Origin: Halostreptopolyspora alba
GTDB taxonomy: Bacteria; Actinomycetota; Actinomycetes; Streptosporangiales; Streptosporangiaceae
Assembly: GCA_003725585.1 (NCBI GenBank)
Contig: RJMB01000011.1
Location: forward strand, 62,001-126,000
Reading direction: 5' to 3'
DNA: 64,000 bases
The translations under genes were made by a program, and so were the position numbers. A model generated the notes under the pieces. That model saw nothing but the letters and a program-made list of their open reading frames with translations, made no database searches and had not been told where the DNA came from. Shown here in pieces: positions 48,326 to 59,346 of the stretch. Numbering within the stretch: position 1 is the first letter of the stretch; each line of letters opens with the position of its first letter.

Positions 48326-49219
48326 TCAGTTCTCCTCGGAGGTGGGTTGGACCAACGGGCCCCGCATGCTCTCGGTGATCTCCCACAGCCGCCGTGCGTC
48401 GGTCCGGTTCATCGACGCCGCGGAAGATCTCGCGGGGGTGAAGCGGTCGTAGTAGCGGCCGTTCACGATGTTGGATGTGGTGGCGAGGTAGGCGATCGGC
48501 TTGGCACCCTGCGCGGGCCGCGCCAGCAGTGGCCGGCCGACCTTGTTCAGCAGCCACAGGAACGGGTTCGCCGCCCCACGCAGCAGCCGGGTCGCGACCA
48601 TCCCCGGATGCACCGCAGCGATCGTGTAATCAGGGAAGCGGCGGTGGAACTCGTAGGTGAACAGCAGGTTGGCCAGCTTCGTGCGGCTGTAGGTCTGGAA
48701 CGTGCCATACCGCTCGCTCTGCAGGTCAGCGAAGTCCAGGGTGACTCCGCCGCCACTCAGTGAGGCGCGGTGCCCCTCGGAGTTGGTGTTGACGATCCGG
48801 CCGTCGCCGCGCTCAAGCAATGGCAGCAACATGCCGGTCGTGGTGTAGGGCGCCAGATGGTGCACCGCGAAGTTGACCTCGTGGCCTTCGTCGGTGACCT
48901 GGCGCCGCGGCAGCATCACGCCGGCGTTGTTGATCAGCGTGTCGACACTGCTGGTCCGAGCCCGGATGCGGCTGACGACCGCCTCGATCCCCCCACGTGT
49001 GGCGACATCGCCGGCGATGAACACCACCCGCTGATCCCCGCCCGCCACGGAGCGGACCGCCGCGGCGGTCCGCTCACCGCGGCGCCGGTCGCGTCCGACC
49101 AGGAACAGCCGGTGGCCCTGCGCGCCGAGCTGGAGCGCCGCATGGTGTCCGATACCCGAAGTGGCGCCGACGAGGACGATCGTGCGGCTCGTGTCCGAAA
49201 TGGCGGAGGACTCGCTCAT
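48326..49219 (-). CDS. Short-chain dehydrogenase/reductase
   Basis: The 297-residue Rossmann oxidoreductase has the cofactor motif GATSGIG (residues 18-24), NNAGV, and the catalytic pair YSRTK, with Ser in VNTNSEGH. The arginines after the third strand (VGRDRRRG) suggest NADP(H). Close in type to retinol-dehydrogenase-like SDRs. Substrate unknown. It lies 7 bp after the second SDR gene, so the two form an operon. Confidence 0.85.
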   Translation of the reverse strand: MSESSAISDTSRTIVLVGATSGIGHHAALQLGAQGHRLFLVGRDRRRGERTAAAVRSVAGGDQRVVFIAGDVATRGGIEAVVSRIRARTSSVDTLINNAGVMLPRRQVTDEGHEVNFAVHHLAPYTTTGMLLPLLERGDGRIVNTNSEGHRASLSGGGVTLDFADLQSERYGTFQTYSRTKLANLLFTYEFHRRFPDYTIAAVHPGMVATRLLRGAANPFLWLLNKVGRPLLARPAQGAKPIAYLATTSNIVNGRYYDRFTPARSSAASMNRTDARRLWEITESMRGPLVQPTSEEN

Positions 49220-49226
49220 CAGGATC

Positions 49227-50087
49227 TCACCTGTTCTCGGCGGTGGTCTTGTTCAGTCCCATCACCTGGGAGATCAGGCGGTCGCGGGTACGCAGCGGCA
49301 GCGAGGTGAGCAGACCCAGCAGCCGCAGGTCGTTACCGACGGTGTAGCGCGGTTTGGGTCGCGGAACAGTGAGCGCCTTGACGACGGCGTCGGCGACGAT
49401 CCCCGGTGAGCTCGGGTTCAGGCTCTCCTGTGCCTTGTCCATGGCCGTGATCTGGTTCCGGTACAGCCGCACGGTGCGCGGGTCGGCTTCGGCCCGGGCC
49501 TTCTCGGCGGCGGTGGCCGCCTTGTCGAAGATCTGGGTGTCCAGTGCGCCCGGCTCGATGACGACCACCGGAACGTTGAAGGCCGCGAGCTCGACGCGTA
49601 GGGCGTCGGATATCGACTGTAGCGCGGCCTTGCTCGCCGAGACGGGGGACAGGAACGGTGAGGCGAGCCGTGCCGTTCCTGCGGTGATGTTGATCAGCCG
49701 GCCCCGGCTCTCGCGCAGGAACGGCAGGAACGCCCGAATGACGCGGGCGGGGCCGTGGACGTTGACGTCGAACTGCCGGCGTAGCTCATCGTCGGGCACC
49801 AGCTCCAGCGGTCCCTGCACGATGATTCCCGCGTTGTTGACCACCCCACTGAGGGAGGTCTCTCCCTGAGCTCGCAGCTCCTCGGCCGCGCTGGCGACGC
49901 TGGCGGGATCGCTGACGTCCAGCCTGATGGGGTGGACGTTCGCGCTGCCGGCCAACGCGCCGGGATTGCGCGCCGCCGCGTAGACGCGGAAGCCGCGCTC
50001 CGTCAGCGCGCGCGTTGTCTCACGTCCCACTCCCCCGGTCGCACCGGTGAGCAGCACCGGCGCCCGCGACTTTCCGGCATCTGGCAT
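49227..50087 (-). CDS. Short-chain dehydrogenase/reductase lacking the catalytic Tyr
   Basis: The 286-residue SDR has GATGGVG and NNAGI, but the active-site YxxxK reads VSASK (PFLSPVSASKAAL): the Tyr position is Val (codon GTC). A branch of mycobacterial-type SDRs shows similar changes, so it may be non-catalytic or use another residue. ATG at 50087 is the likely start. The gene is divergent from the PadR regulator and probably controlled by it. Confidence 0.83.
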   Translation of the reverse strand: MPDAGKSRAPVLLTGATGGVGRETTRALTERGFRVYAAARNPGALAGSANVHPIRLDVSDPASVASAAEELRAQGETSLSGVVNNAGIIVQGPLELVPDDELRRQFDVNVHGPARVIRAFLPFLRESRGRLINITAGTARLASPFLSPVSASKAALQSISDALRVELAAFNVPVVVIEPGALDTQIFDKAATAAEKARAEADPRTVRLYRNQITAMDKAQESLNPSSPGIVADAVVKALTVPRPKPRYTVGNDLRLLGLLTSLPLRTRDRLISQVMGLNKTTAENR

Positions 50088-50109
50088 GAGGACCACCAAT
50101 ATCTATCAT

Positions 50110-50130
50110 TTGACATGTACATACAGACAT
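50110..50130. promoter_or_regulatory. PadR-type operator overlapping a promoter
   Basis: ATGT (50115-50118), eight bases, then ACAT (50127-50130) fits the ATGT-N8-ACAT layout reported for PadR operators. It overlaps TTGACA (50110-50115) and the perfect palindrome ATGTACAT. It sits midway between the divergent SDR and PadR genes. Confidence 0.65.
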
Positions 50131-50200
50131 CTCTGAGAATAACTGTGTGGGGTGATGTGTCAAGATGGAACGGAGTCGTTGATCACTAGGGAGTGCGTCC

Positions 50201-50854
50201 ATGTCGTTGCGCCACGGACTGCTGGGTCTGCTCGCGGAGGGTCCAGCCAGCGGCTACGACCTCGCTCGCCGGTTCCAGGAGTCACTCGGGCTGGTCTGGC
50301 CCGCGCAGCATCCGCGCATCTACGTGGAGCTGTCTCGCCTCGCCCAGGACGGCCTGGCCGAGGTGGACAGCCACGGGCCGCGCGGACGCAAGGCGTACCG
50401 CATCACCGATGACGGTCTCCACGAGGTCCGGCGATGGCTCGCGGCCGAGGAGATCGACCACACGCTGCGAATGGAGACCGTGCAGCGGGCGTACTTCTGC
50501 TGGCTCATGGAACCCGAGGAGTTCACGGCGTACCTGGAACGCGAACGCGACCACTACCTGCGGGCAGCGGAGATGCTGCGCGGCTACGCCGAGTCCAAGG
50601 ACCGTGGCGAGTGGGGCTCGGGACCCCAGGCCCGCGCGATGCGCCTCGCCCTTGAGGCCGGGATCCGGATCAACGACGCCCTCGCCGGGTGGACGGAGTG
50701 GGCAGCGGAGACCAATGTGATGTCCAGCGAGGACTTCGGGACCGCCACCGGCGGCGGACAGGATCCGAACGTCGGGGAAGCAACGGAGGAACCGCGCCGT
50801 ACCGGGCCCAGGAGCGAGGACCGCCCCGACACACTCCGGGACGGCGACCGGTGA
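50201..50854 (+). CDS. PadR family transcriptional regulator
   Basis: The 217-residue protein has an N-terminal winged helix (LRHGLLGLLAEGPASGYDLARRF, then RIYVELSRLAQDGL) and a C-terminal helical dimerisation domain (residues 85-165). A disordered acidic tail follows. It likely represses the divergent SDR operon and itself through the palindromic site between them, responding to a small aromatic or lipid ligand. AGGGAG precedes the ATG. Confidence 0.9.
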   Translation: MSLRHGLLGLLAEGPASGYDLARRFQESLGLVWPAQHPRIYVELSRLAQDGLAEVDSHGPRGRKAYRITDDGLHEVRRWLAAEEIDHTLRMETVQRAYFCWLMEPEEFTAYLERERDHYLRAAEMLRGYAESKDRGEWGSGPQARAMRLALEAGIRINDALAGWTEWAAETNVMSSEDFGTATGGGQDPNVGEATEEPRRTGPRSEDRPDTLRDGDR

Positions 50855-51046
50855 GCACCGCTCGGCGTGCCCCTGTGCTGCCACAGCGGGAGGAGCGCGG
50901 ACCCCAGCCGTCCCCGGCGATACTCCGTGGCGCCGCGTCCAGGAGCTCCCGCGGCCGCGGCCCGCGTGTGCAAGTCGCGCGTGGCGGGGGTGGGGAGCTG
51001 GGAACCTCCGGAGCGCGGCACGGCCGGCGTACGATCGACAACGACC

Positions 51047-51673
51047 ATGAGGACCCTCAAACAGGCCACCGAGGTCGAGCTCGACATCAAGAGGTCCCGT
51101 TTCGTCTGCGCGCTCGAGCGTGTGGCGGACGAGGACGGTGCGCGGGCGTTCATCGCCGAACGGCGCAGGAGCCACTGGGCCGCCACGCACAACTGCACGG
51201 CCTATGTCACCGGGGCCGACGGCGGTGTCCAGCGTTCCAGTGACGACGGTGAACCGGCGGGAACCGCGGGGGTGCCGATGCTGGAGGTGCTGCGTCGCCG
51301 CGAGATCGTCGATGTCGTGGCCGTCGTTACCCGCTACTTCGGCGGGGTGAAGCTGGGGGCCGGCGGCCTGGTCCGGGCGTACGGCAACGCGGTCGCCGCC
51401 GCGATCGAGCGGGCCGGGGTGCTGGAACGGCGCGACCTCACCGTGGTCGGCGTACTGGCCGACCACCAACTGGCCGGCAGGGTGGAGAGCTACCTGCGTG
51501 GCGCCCGGTACCACGTGCGCGGGATCCACTACGGCGTCGACGTCGAGATCGAGGTCGGGGTGGCCGAGTCCGGGCTCGCGGATTTCCTCTCCTGGCTCGC
51601 CGAGGTGACCGGTGGCCACGCGGTGACCCAGGTTCGGGGCACCATGACGGTGGAGGTGGAACCCTCACCCTGA
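51047..51673 (+). CDS. YigZ/IMPACT family protein
   Basis: The 208-residue protein has the family core RSRFVCALERV, HNCTAYV, DDGEPAGTAGVPMLEVL and TRYFGGVKLGAGGLVRAYG. A C-terminal DUF1949-type domain follows. The family is widespread and linked to translation/ribosome control, but its molecular role in bacteria is unsettled. ATG at 51047 starts the conserved region; the frame continues upstream without coding character. Confidence 0.9.
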   Translation: MRTLKQATEVELDIKRSRFVCALERVADEDGARAFIAERRRSHWAATHNCTAYVTGADGGVQRSSDDGEPAGTAGVPMLEVLRRREIVDVVAVVTRYFGGVKLGAGGLVRAYGNAVAAAIERAGVLERRDLTVVGVLADHQLAGRVESYLRGARYHVRGIHYGVDVEIEVGVAESGLADFLSWLAEVTGGHAVTQVRGTMTVEVEPSP

Positions 51674-51806
51674 GGCGTTCGGCGAGCCGGTATCGTCCCG
51701 TGGCGGGGCGTCGGCCGATAGCCGGGCCGGGGAAGGGGCGTACCTGACGGCGACCGTCGCGTTCTAGGATTTCAGCTATCCGTACTCGACCAAGGGAGAC
51801 ACCGGC

Positions 51807-53234
51807 ATGCCCCACTGGCGGCGCGCACCGTTGGCGCTGGTCACCGGTGTTGGTGTGGTCGTATCGCTCGCGGCGTGCACGGGTGAGGAACCGGACGATC
51901 GGACCGAGCGGTCCCCACGTCCCCTGCCCACGAGCTACGACGCCGAACCGCCCCCGGGCGTGACCGGCGAGCCCGTGCGCTACCTGCACGGGGACGGGGC
52001 CGGGAGCCCGGAGATCTTCGACGACTCGGGCGGGGTACGCATCGAGTCCCTCGGGGACGCGTTCCTGGTCAGCTCGAACAGCGAGGAACGGCACGTGCTG
52101 CAGCGCGCCAATGACGGTGAGACCCTGTGGCGGGGCGAGCAACGGGTCGACCGGTTCGGGCACGACCGCGACGGCTCCGAGGTCCTGGTGCTCGCCGAGG
52201 AGAGCGACGGCGAGACAGCGACCACGGTCGTCGACGACGAGGGCGAGACCGTCTGGTCGGGGGGCGGGCGGGAGACCTACCTCGACGGCCTGGCTCTCCG
52301 GCGCCCCGACGGGTGGTCCGCCGAGGAGCCCCACGGTGACTTCACCGTCCTCGACACCGCCGGGGACGAAGTGTGGGACTTCACGTTCGAGGAGCCGTCC
52401 GAGGACGCCGGCGGCACGGAGCCCGCCGGCGAGGACGACCCGCCCGAGGAGAACGGTGACACCGAACCCGAGCCCGACTGGATGGGAGTTCCGGTGGGCG
52501 CGCGGGGCGACGTGCTCTTCCTGGACGACGGTTCCGGGCTGCTCCAGGCGCGCGACCTCGGTGAGGACACGGGCGAGTTGCTGTGGAGCGTCGCCGCCGA
52601 CGACGAGGAGCTCGCCGGGCGGTCGGCCGTCCCGCGACCGCGCCCGCAGCTCGTCGGCACCTACGAGCTTCCCGTCGAGGAGGACGGCGACGACACGACC
52701 GGTGACGGCCGGACCCGAGACACCGTCCTGGTGCGGTGGACCCTTCCGGAGGATCCGTCGCTGTTGTCGTTGCACGACCTGGACAGCGGCGAGCCGCTGT
52801 GGAGCCTGACCGAACCCGGCGCCAACCCCGATGACCACGACTTCAGCACCGAGCGGATCCCCGGAACCGTGTACGACCCCGCGACCCGGACACTGCTGCT
52901 GCCCCAGGCCAGCGGGGAGACCCCCATGATCGGTGTCGACCTGGTCGAGGGCGAGATCGGCTGGGAGTTCGAGGGAGTCACGGAACGGGCGATCACCCCG
53001 GCACTGGCCCTGGACGGCTACGTCTACGGGGACTCCCGCGATTCCGACGACGGCAGCTCGCAGGTGGTCCTGGAAGCGGAGTCGAAGGACATCGTCGCCG
53101 AGGGCCTCGGCCCCTACGTCGAGGCGACCACCGACGAGGGGTACGCCGTTGTGGTGTGGGACCGGCAGCGCTTCGTCTTCGGCCCCTCGGACGGAGCGAG
53201 CGAGGATCCGGGGTCCTCGCCCCCGGCCGAGTAG
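51807..53234 (+). CDS. Putative PQQ-like beta-propeller lipoprotein
   Basis: The 475-residue lipoprotein (lipobox SLAAC near residue 26) has repeated strands ([53 protein letters not shown]), a pattern of propeller blades. Acidic linkers are long. It resembles in style the exported proteins at 2.5 and 9.5-13.6 kb. A scaffold role at the outer face is plausible; no catalytic residues are seen. It lies 86 bp before mutA in the same direction. Confidence 0.75.
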   Translation: MPHWRRAPLALVTGVGVVVSLAACTGEEPDDRTERSPRPLPTSYDAEPPPGVTGEPVRYLHGDGAGSPEIFDDSGGVRIESLGDAFLVSSNSEERHVLQRANDGETLWRGEQRVDRFGHDRDGSEVLVLAEESDGETATTVVDDEGETVWSGGGRETYLDGLALRRPDGWSAEEPHGDFTVLDTAGDEVWDFTFEEPSEDAGGTEPAGEDDPPEENGDTEPEPDWMGVPVGARGDVLFLDDGSGLLQARDLGEDTGELLWSVAADDEELAGRSAVPRPRPQLVGTYELPVEEDGDDTTGDGRTRDTVLVRWTLPEDPSLLSLHDLDSGEPLWSLTEPGANPDDHDFSTERIPGTVYDPATRTLLLPQASGETPMIGVDLVEGEIGWEFEGVTERAITPALALDGYVYGDSRDSDDGSSQVVLEAESKDIVAEGLGPYVEATTDEGYAVVVWDRQRFVFGPSDGASEDPGSSPPAE

Positions 53235-53320
53235 ACGGCCCGTGGCCCGGTGTCGGCCATGTCACGACTCGTCGACCCCGCTGGTGTGTGCCACGAGCGC
53301 TGTTCTCTACCATCCGGAAT

Positions 53321-55213
53321 ATGAACATGCCGGAGAGCGAGGCCGAGAGTGGCCGGTTTCCTCTGGCCTCGGAGTTCCCCGAGGCCACCCTGGACCAGTG
53401 GCGGGAGCTCGTGGCGGGAGTGCTGGCCGATTCCGGCACACGGGTCGGCGACGCCGTGTCCGCCCCCGAGAAGCTGCTGGCCAGCGACACCTACGAAGGG
53501 GTCACGCTCAGCCCGCTGTACGTGGCGGACGACGGTCTCGACTCCGGGCTCCCTGGGTTGGCGCCGTTCACCCGTGGCGCCCGTCCCGAGGGGGTGCCGG
53601 CCGCCGGATGGGACGTCCGCCAACAGCACGCGGATTCCGACCCGGCGCGGACGCGTAGCGCCGCACGCTCCGACCTGGAGAACGGGGTCAGCTCCCTGTG
53701 GCTGGTGACAGGCGAGGCGGGGGTCCCCGTCGCCGGGATCGCGGAGGCGCTCGCCGATGTGCGCCTTGACCGGACACCGGTCGCGCTGGACGCGGGGTCC
53801 GACTACGAGCCCGCCTGTGAGGCGCTGCTCGCGGTGTGGGCCGACCAGGGAGTTCCCCCGGAGGAGGTGCGCGGCACCCTGGGGATCGACCCGGTCGGTG
53901 TGGCCGCGCGTGGTGGGGAGCCAGCCGAGGTCGCGCCGGCCGCGCGCCTGGCCGCGCGGTACGCGGCCCGCTACCCCCGTTTGGGTCTGGTCACGGTCGA
54001 CGCGACCCCCGTTCACGAGGCTGGCGGGTCCCACACCCAGGAGTTGGGCGTGGCCGCCGCGACGGGTGTGGCCTACCTGCGCGCGCTCACCGACGCCGGG
54101 ATGGAGCTGGCCGAGGCCGCGCGGCGGCTGGAGTTCCGGTTCTCCGCGACCGTCGACCAGTTCATGACCATCGCCAAGCTGCGCGCGGCCCGCGCCATGT
54201 GGAACCGCGTCACCGAGGCGTGTGGGCTGGCGCCCGAGAACCGGGCCATGCGCCAGCACGCGGTGACATCGGCGGCGATGACGACCCGCCGCGATGCCCA
54301 CGTGAACATCGTGCGCGCCACCCTCGCGTGCTTCGGCGCCGGGGTGGCGGGCGCGGACACGGTGACCGTGCGTCCCTTCGACTCCGCCCTGGGCCTTCCG
54401 GACGACTTCTCGCGCCGCGTCGCGCGCAACACCCAGGCGCTCCTGGTGGACGAGGCGCACCTGGCCCGGGTCATCGACCCGGCCGGCGGTTCCTTCTTCG
54501 TGGAGCGGCTCACCGCCGACCTTTACGACCGGGGCTGGGAGTTCCTCCGGGAGATCGAGGGCGTGGGAGGCATCGTCGCGGCGCTGTCCTCGGGGATGCT
54601 CGTCGAGCGTGTGAACGGGACGTGGGAGCGGCGGCGGGGCCACCTGGACCACCGCCGCGACCCCGTGATCGGGGTCAGCGAGTATCCGGACCTGGATCAG
54701 CTGGACGAGGGCCAGCCCGCCGCCCCCGGAGGCGTGCCGGCGCCGAGCGCCCCGAACGCGCTCACCCCGCACCGCTACGCCGAGGATTTCGAGGCGCTGC
54801 GCGACCGCGCCGACGCCCACCTGCTCGCGACCGGCGCGCGGCCCGCGGTCTTCCTGGCCACGCTCGGCCCGGCTTCGGCGCACTCCGCGCGCGCCGCGTT
54901 CGCCGCCAACCTGGTGCGGGCTGGCGGGATCGCCCCACTGGGCGGCGACACCCGCGCCGGGGTGGACGAGGCGGTCGCGGAGTTCGCCGAGAGCGGGGCC
55001 CGTGTCGCTTGCCTGTGCGCCAGCGACGAGCTGTACGCCGAGCACGCCGGCGCCGCCGCTCGGGCGCTGCGGGAGGCGGGAGCCGAGCGGGTGCTGCTCG
55101 CGGGCTCGCCGTCCACCGGGATCGACGCGGAGGGTGTGGACACCTGTCTGTACGACGGCTGTGACGCGGCCGGCCTGCTGGAAGAACTCCTCGACGCCTT
55201 GGGAGTGGCCTGA
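53321..55213 (+). CDS. mutA: Methylmalonyl-CoA mutase small subunit
   Basis: The 630-residue subunit has the mutase barrel ([44 protein letters not shown]). Its C-terminal cobalamin-like domain lacks the DGHDRG cobalamin-binding motif, as expected for the non-catalytic partner. With MutB it interconverts methylmalonyl-CoA and succinyl-CoA. The ATG at 53321 is chosen over a longer frame that overlaps the preceding gene. mutB follows directly. Confidence 0.93.
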   Translation: MNMPESEAESGRFPLASEFPEATLDQWRELVAGVLADSGTRVGDAVSAPEKLLASDTYEGVTLSPLYVADDGLDSGLPGLAPFTRGARPEGVPAAGWDVRQQHADSDPARTRSAARSDLENGVSSLWLVTGEAGVPVAGIAEALADVRLDRTPVALDAGSDYEPACEALLAVWADQGVPPEEVRGTLGIDPVGVAARGGEPAEVAPAARLAARYAARYPRLGLVTVDATPVHEAGGSHTQELGVAAATGVAYLRALTDAGMELAEAARRLEFRFSATVDQFMTIAKLRAARAMWNRVTEACGLAPENRAMRQHAVTSAAMTTRRDAHVNIVRATLACFGAGVAGADTVTVRPFDSALGLPDDFSRRVARNTQALLVDEAHLARVIDPAGGSFFVERLTADLYDRGWEFLREIEGVGGIVAALSSGMLVERVNGTWERRRGHLDHRRDPVIGVSEYPDLDQLDEGQPAAPGGVPAPSAPNALTPHRYAEDFEALRDRADAHLLATGARPAVFLATLGPASAHSARAAFAANLVRAGGIAPLGGDTRAGVDEAVAEFAESGARVACLCASDELYAEHAGAAARALREAGAERVLLAGSPSTGIDAEGVDTCLYDGCDAAGLLEELLDALGVA

Positions 55214-57456
55214 TGAGCGACGGCACCGAACCCGGAATTCCGGATTTCAGCGAGGTCGCCCCCGGGGCGCCCGCTCCCGGCTCGGCCGACGGAGGCCACG
55301 AGTGGGCCAGCGAGGTACGGCGGGCCACCGGGAAGGACCCCGATGACCTGGTGTGGGAAACCCCCGAAGGAATCGGGGTCAGGCGGCTCTACACCGCCGC
55401 CGACCGTGATGGGCTGGACTTCGTCGGGGGACTGCCGGGAATCCCGCCGTACCTGCGCGGCCCGTACCCGACGATGTACGTCAACAAGCCGTGGACCATC
55501 AGGCAGTACGCCGGCTTCTCCACCGCCGCGGAGTCCAACGCCTTCTACCGGCGCAATCTCGCGGCGGGCCAGAAGGGGCTCTCGGTCGCGTTCGACCTGG
55601 CCACCCACCGCGGCTACGACTCCGATCACCCGCGGGTGTCCGGGGATGTCGGTATGGCCGGGGTAGCCATCGACTCCATCCTCGACATGCGTCAACTGTT
55701 CGACGGGATTCCGCTCGACCAGATGACGGTCTCGATGACCATGAACGGCGCGGTGCTGCCGGTAATGGCGCTCTACATCGTCGCGGCCGAGGAACAGGGG
55801 GTGTCGCCCGAGCAGTTGGCGGGGACCATCCAGAACGACATCCTCAAGGAGTTCATGGTCCGCAACACCTACATCTACCCGCCGCAGCCCTCCATGCGGA
55901 TCATTTCCGACATCTTCGCCTACACCTCCCAGCGGATGCCACGGTTCAACTCGATATCCGTCTCGGGCTACCACATGCAGGAGGCGGGGGCCACGGCCGA
56001 CCTGGAGCTGGCCTACACCCTGGCCGACGGGGTGGCCTACATCCGGGCGGGACGCGCGGCGGGCCTCGACGTGGACGCGTTCGCCCCGAGGCTCTCGTTC
56101 TTCTGGGCGATCGGGATGAACTTCTTCATGGAGGTCGCCAAGCTGCGCGCCGCCCGACTGCTGTGGGCCAGGTTGGTCAAGGGGTTCGGCCCGGCCAAGG
56201 ACCGGTCGCTGAGCCTGCGCACCCACTCCCAGACATCCGGCTGGTCGCTCACGGCGCAGGACGTGTACAACAACGTCGTCCGGACCTGTGTGGAGGCCAT
56301 GGCCGCCACACAGGGACACACCCAGTCGCTGCACACCAACGCCCTCGACGAGGCTCTGGCGTTGCCGAGCGACTTCTCGGCGCGTATCGCCCGCAACACC
56401 CAGCTCGTTCTGCAGCGGGAGTCGGGAACGACCCGGACCATCGACCCGTGGGGCGGCAGTTACTACGTCGAACGCCTCACCCACGATCTGGCGCGTCGCG
56501 CCTGGGCGCACATCACCGAGGTCGAACAGGCCGGGGGTATGGCCGCCGCCATCGACGCCGGTATCCCCAAGACGCGTATCGAGGAGGCCGCGGCCCGCAC
56601 CCAGGCCCGTATCGACTCGGGGCGGCAACCGGTTATCGGGGTGAACAAGTACCGCCCCGACGCCGAGGACGAGATCGACGTGCTCCGGGTCGACAACACC
56701 CGCGTCCGCGACGAGCAGTTGGCGAAGCTGCGCGAGCTGCGCGCCGAGCGTGACGAGGACGCCACCAACGCCGCGCTCGACCGGCTCACCGCCGCCGCTG
56801 ACGGCGAGCCGGGGGGCGACAGCCTGCGGAACAACCTGCTCGCCGCCGCTGTCGACGCCGCCCGCGCCAAGGCCACCGTGGGTGAGATCTCGGCCGCCAT
56901 GGAACGCGTGTTCGGCCGACACTCCGGCCAGGTCCACACCATCCAGGGGGTGTATCGCGAGGAGGCCGGGTTGTCCGAGGACGACCGCAACGAGGCGGCC
57001 ATCCGGTCCGTCGCCAGCCGGGTCGCCGAGTTCGAGGAGAACGAGGGGCGCCGTCCCCGGATCCTGGTCGCCAAAATGGGCCAGGACGGTCACGACCGTG
57101 GGCAGAAGGTGATCGCCACGGCGTTCGCCGACCTCGGGTTCGACGTCGACGTCGGCCCACTGTTTCGGACACCGGCCGAGGTCGCCGCCCAGGCGACCGA
57201 GGGCGACGTGCACATCGTCGGGGTTTCCTCGCAGGCCGCGGGACATCTCACGCTGGTTCCGGCGCTGCGTCACGAACTGGCCGCCCAGGGGCGCGACGAC
57301 ATCATGATCGTGGTCGGCGGCGTCATCCCGCCCGGGGACGTCGACGCGCTGCACGAGGCAGGGGCCTCGGCGGTCTTCCCGCCGGGGACCGTGATCGCCG
57401 AGGCCGCGGAGGGGCTGCTCGACCAGTTGGACCGACGCCTCGGACACGCCGGATGA
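55213..57456 (+). CDS. mutB: Methylmalonyl-CoA mutase large subunit
   Basis: This 747-residue catalytic subunit has the substrate-binding barrel with [20 protein letters not shown] and GYHMQEAGA. The C-terminal B12 domain carries [11 protein letters not shown], whose His coordinates cobalt. The start ATG overlaps the mutA stop by one base (TGATG), so the subunits are translationally coupled. It serves propionate and odd-chain fatty acid metabolism, or supplies methylmalonyl-CoA. Confidence 0.96.
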   Translation: MSDGTEPGIPDFSEVAPGAPAPGSADGGHEWASEVRRATGKDPDDLVWETPEGIGVRRLYTAADRDGLDFVGGLPGIPPYLRGPYPTMYVNKPWTIRQYAGFSTAAESNAFYRRNLAAGQKGLSVAFDLATHRGYDSDHPRVSGDVGMAGVAIDSILDMRQLFDGIPLDQMTVSMTMNGAVLPVMALYIVAAEEQGVSPEQLAGTIQNDILKEFMVRNTYIYPPQPSMRIISDIFAYTSQRMPRFNSISVSGYHMQEAGATADLELAYTLADGVAYIRAGRAAGLDVDAFAPRLSFFWAIGMNFFMEVAKLRAARLLWARLVKGFGPAKDRSLSLRTHSQTSGWSLTAQDVYNNVVRTCVEAMAATQGHTQSLHTNALDEALALPSDFSARIARNTQLVLQRESGTTRTIDPWGGSYYVERLTHDLARRAWAHITEVEQAGGMAAAIDAGIPKTRIEEAAARTQARIDSGRQPVIGVNKYRPDAEDEIDVLRVDNTRVRDEQLAKLRELRAERDEDATNAALDRLTAAADGEPGGDSLRNNLLAAAVDAARAKATVGEISAAMERVFGRHSGQVHTIQGVYREEAGLSEDDRNEAAIRSVASRVAEFEENEGRRPRILVAKMGQDGHDRGQKVIATAFADLGFDVDVGPLFRTPAEVAAQATEGDVHIVGVSSQAAGHLTLVPALRHELAAQGRDDIMIVVGGVIPPGDVDALHEAGASAVFPPGTVIAEAAEGLLDQLDRRLGHAG

Positions 57457-58454
57457 GTGACGACGCCGACATCGGCGACTACGTCGAGGGGGTGCTCGCC
57501 GGACACCGCCCGACCCTGGCCCGCGCCATAACCCTGGTGGAGTCACGCCGCCCCGACCACGCCGAGAGGGCGCGGCGGCTCCTCTCCGCGCTGCTCCCGC
57601 ACAGTGGGAACGCGCACCGGGTCGGGATCAGCGGAGTGCCCGGCGTGGGCAAGTCGACGTTCATCGACGCGCTCGGTACCCGGCTCACCGGCCGGGGGCA
57701 CCGGGTCGCGGTGCTGGCGGTCGACCCGTCCTCCTCCCGGAGCGGGGGCAGCATCCTCGGCGACCGAACCCGGATGCCGTCGCTGGCGGCCGAGGAGAAC
57801 GCGTACGTGCGTCCGTCGCCGACATCGGGAACTCTCGGTGGGGTGGCCCGCGGCAGCCGCGAGGCGGTCCTGCTGCTGGAGGCGGCCGGATTCGACGTCG
57901 TGCTGGTGGAGACGGTCGGTGTCGGCCAGTCCGAGGCGGCCGTGGCCTCGATGGTCGACTGCTTCTGCCTGCTGACCCTCGCGCGCACCGGTGACGAGCT
58001 GCAGGGCATCAAGAGGGGCGTGCTGGAGCTGGTCGACGTGGTGGCGGTGAACAAGGCCGACGGCCCGCACGCCGACGACGCCCGCAAGGCCGCCGGGGAG
58101 CTGTCCCGCGCGCTGCGGATGCTCCGTCCTGCGCACGAGTCATGGCGCCCTCCGGTGTTGACGTGCAGCGGCCACACCGGCGACGGGCTGGACGACGTGT
58201 GGGAAGCGGTACGGGAGCACCGCCACACGTTCGAGGAGACCGGCGAGTTGGCCCGGCGACGTGCCCACCAGCGGGTCGACTGGATGTGGACCCAGGTGCG
58301 GGAGTTGCTGATGGACCGGTTGCTGCGCGACCGGAGAGTACGGAGCGTCGCCACGGAGATCGAGTCCGGGGTCCGCTCCGGCGACATCCCGGCGACGCTG
58401 GCGGCGGAACGCCTGCTGACGGAGTTCACTGGCGAGGAGTCGTCGGGGGTGTGA
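57453..58454 (+). CDS. meaB: Methylmalonyl-CoA mutase-associated GTPase MeaB
   Basis: The 333-residue P-loop GTPase has [38 protein letters not shown] and NKAD. It guards the mutase and gates cofactor loading and removal. The ATG overlaps the mutB stop (ATGA). The C-terminal dimerisation arm is present. Confidence 0.95.
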   Translation: MSDDADIGDYVEGVLAGHRPTLARAITLVESRRPDHAERARRLLSALLPHSGNAHRVGISGVPGVGKSTFIDALGTRLTGRGHRVAVLAVDPSSSRSGGSILGDRTRMPSLAAEENAYVRPSPTSGTLGGVARGSREAVLLLEAAGFDVVLVETVGVGQSEAAVASMVDCFCLLTLARTGDELQGIKRGVLELVDVVAVNKADGPHADDARKAAGELSRALRMLRPAHESWRPPVLTCSGHTGDGLDDVWEAVREHRHTFEETGELARRRAHQRVDWMWTQVRELLMDRLLRDRRVRSVATEIESGVRSGDIPATLAAERLLTEFTGEESSGV

Positions 58455-58821
58455 GGGTTCGGTCCCAAGAGACCGGTTCCGCGGAGTCGTCCTAGGTCAG
58501 CGGGTTGTGGGTGGGTCGATGAGACGCGTGGGGCGCCGCGCACCCGATCCGCCCGCTATGACGCGCGTGACGGAGAATATTTTTCCGATCGGCATTCCCG
58601 TTGGCTCGCTCAGCTAATACCGTATGTGTTCAGTGTCGTACGGGAGAGGCGGGCACACGGAGTAACGTCGAGCCGCACCGGGACACCGGCCGGCGAGGGC
58701 CGGACGGATCCGGAGCGCCGGAGCGCGAATCCGTGGCCAGAGACCCCTGGCGGATTTCGCCGTTCTCCGTATGCTTAAGCGAGGGATCCCTCATCACCAT
58801 GCGGGGCTGGGAGGAGTGAAC
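58455..58821. other. Gene-free region upstream of the STAS gene
   Basis: No gene is seen. GAGGGATCCCTC at 58781-58792 is a perfect palindrome 29 bp before the STAS start and could be an operator. A less GC-rich patch at 58570-58630 may hold a promoter. Confidence 0.4.
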
Positions 58822-59193
58822 GTGCATAGGCTTGGGCTGAACACCCGGGTCGACAACCACAGCGTGATCGTCGAGATCGAGGGTGATCTCGACATCGCTA
58901 CCGCTGGCGACCTCCAAGAACATGTCCTGTCAGCCGTGGAGGAACACGGGCCGTGGCTGATCCTCGACCTGACTGGGCTGGACTTCATGGACTCCAGCGG
59001 ACTCAACGTCGTCATCAACATTTACCGCTCGGTCAAGGAGCGCGGCGGGAGCCTGGCGCTGGCAGCGCCGAACGAGCGGGTCACCAAGGTTGTGCGGCTC
59101 GTCGGGCTGCACCGGCAGGTGGCGGTGCACCGGACCGTCCCCGCAGCGATCAACGCCATGGAGGCACTCGAGGCCCAGCAGGAAGTCGGCTAG
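58822..59193 (+). CDS. STAS-domain anti-sigma factor antagonist
   Basis: The 123-residue STAS protein has the loop MDSSGLNVVI, whose Ser is phosphorylated by an anti-sigma kinase in SpoIIAA/RsbV-type switches. The rest (VEIEGDLDIATAGDLQEHV) matches the fold. GGAGG lies seven bases before the GTG at 58822. No kinase or sigma factor gene is adjacent, so partners are elsewhere. Confidence 0.88.
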   Translation: MHRLGLNTRVDNHSVIVEIEGDLDIATAGDLQEHVLSAVEEHGPWLILDLTGLDFMDSSGLNVVINIYRSVKERGGSLALAAPNERVTKVVRLVGLHRQVAVHRTVPAAINAMEALEAQQEVG

Positions 59194-59346
59194 CGGCTGT
59201 GGGCCCCGCCGCGGCACCCGAATCTCGGCGTCATGCCGCGGGTGACCGCGTTGAGAGGGGTACCCACGACATGATGCCGTGTGCGGGCGACGTCCGGCTC
59301 GGCGCGCGCTCTCGGATGTGCCGAGGGGGGAAGTAGGGTCGGTGTC

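Noticed and set aside
53235-53320. Cobalamin riboswitch before mutA
   Set aside because: The gap of 86 bp is too short for the B12 riboswitch and no B12-box-like sequence was seen.
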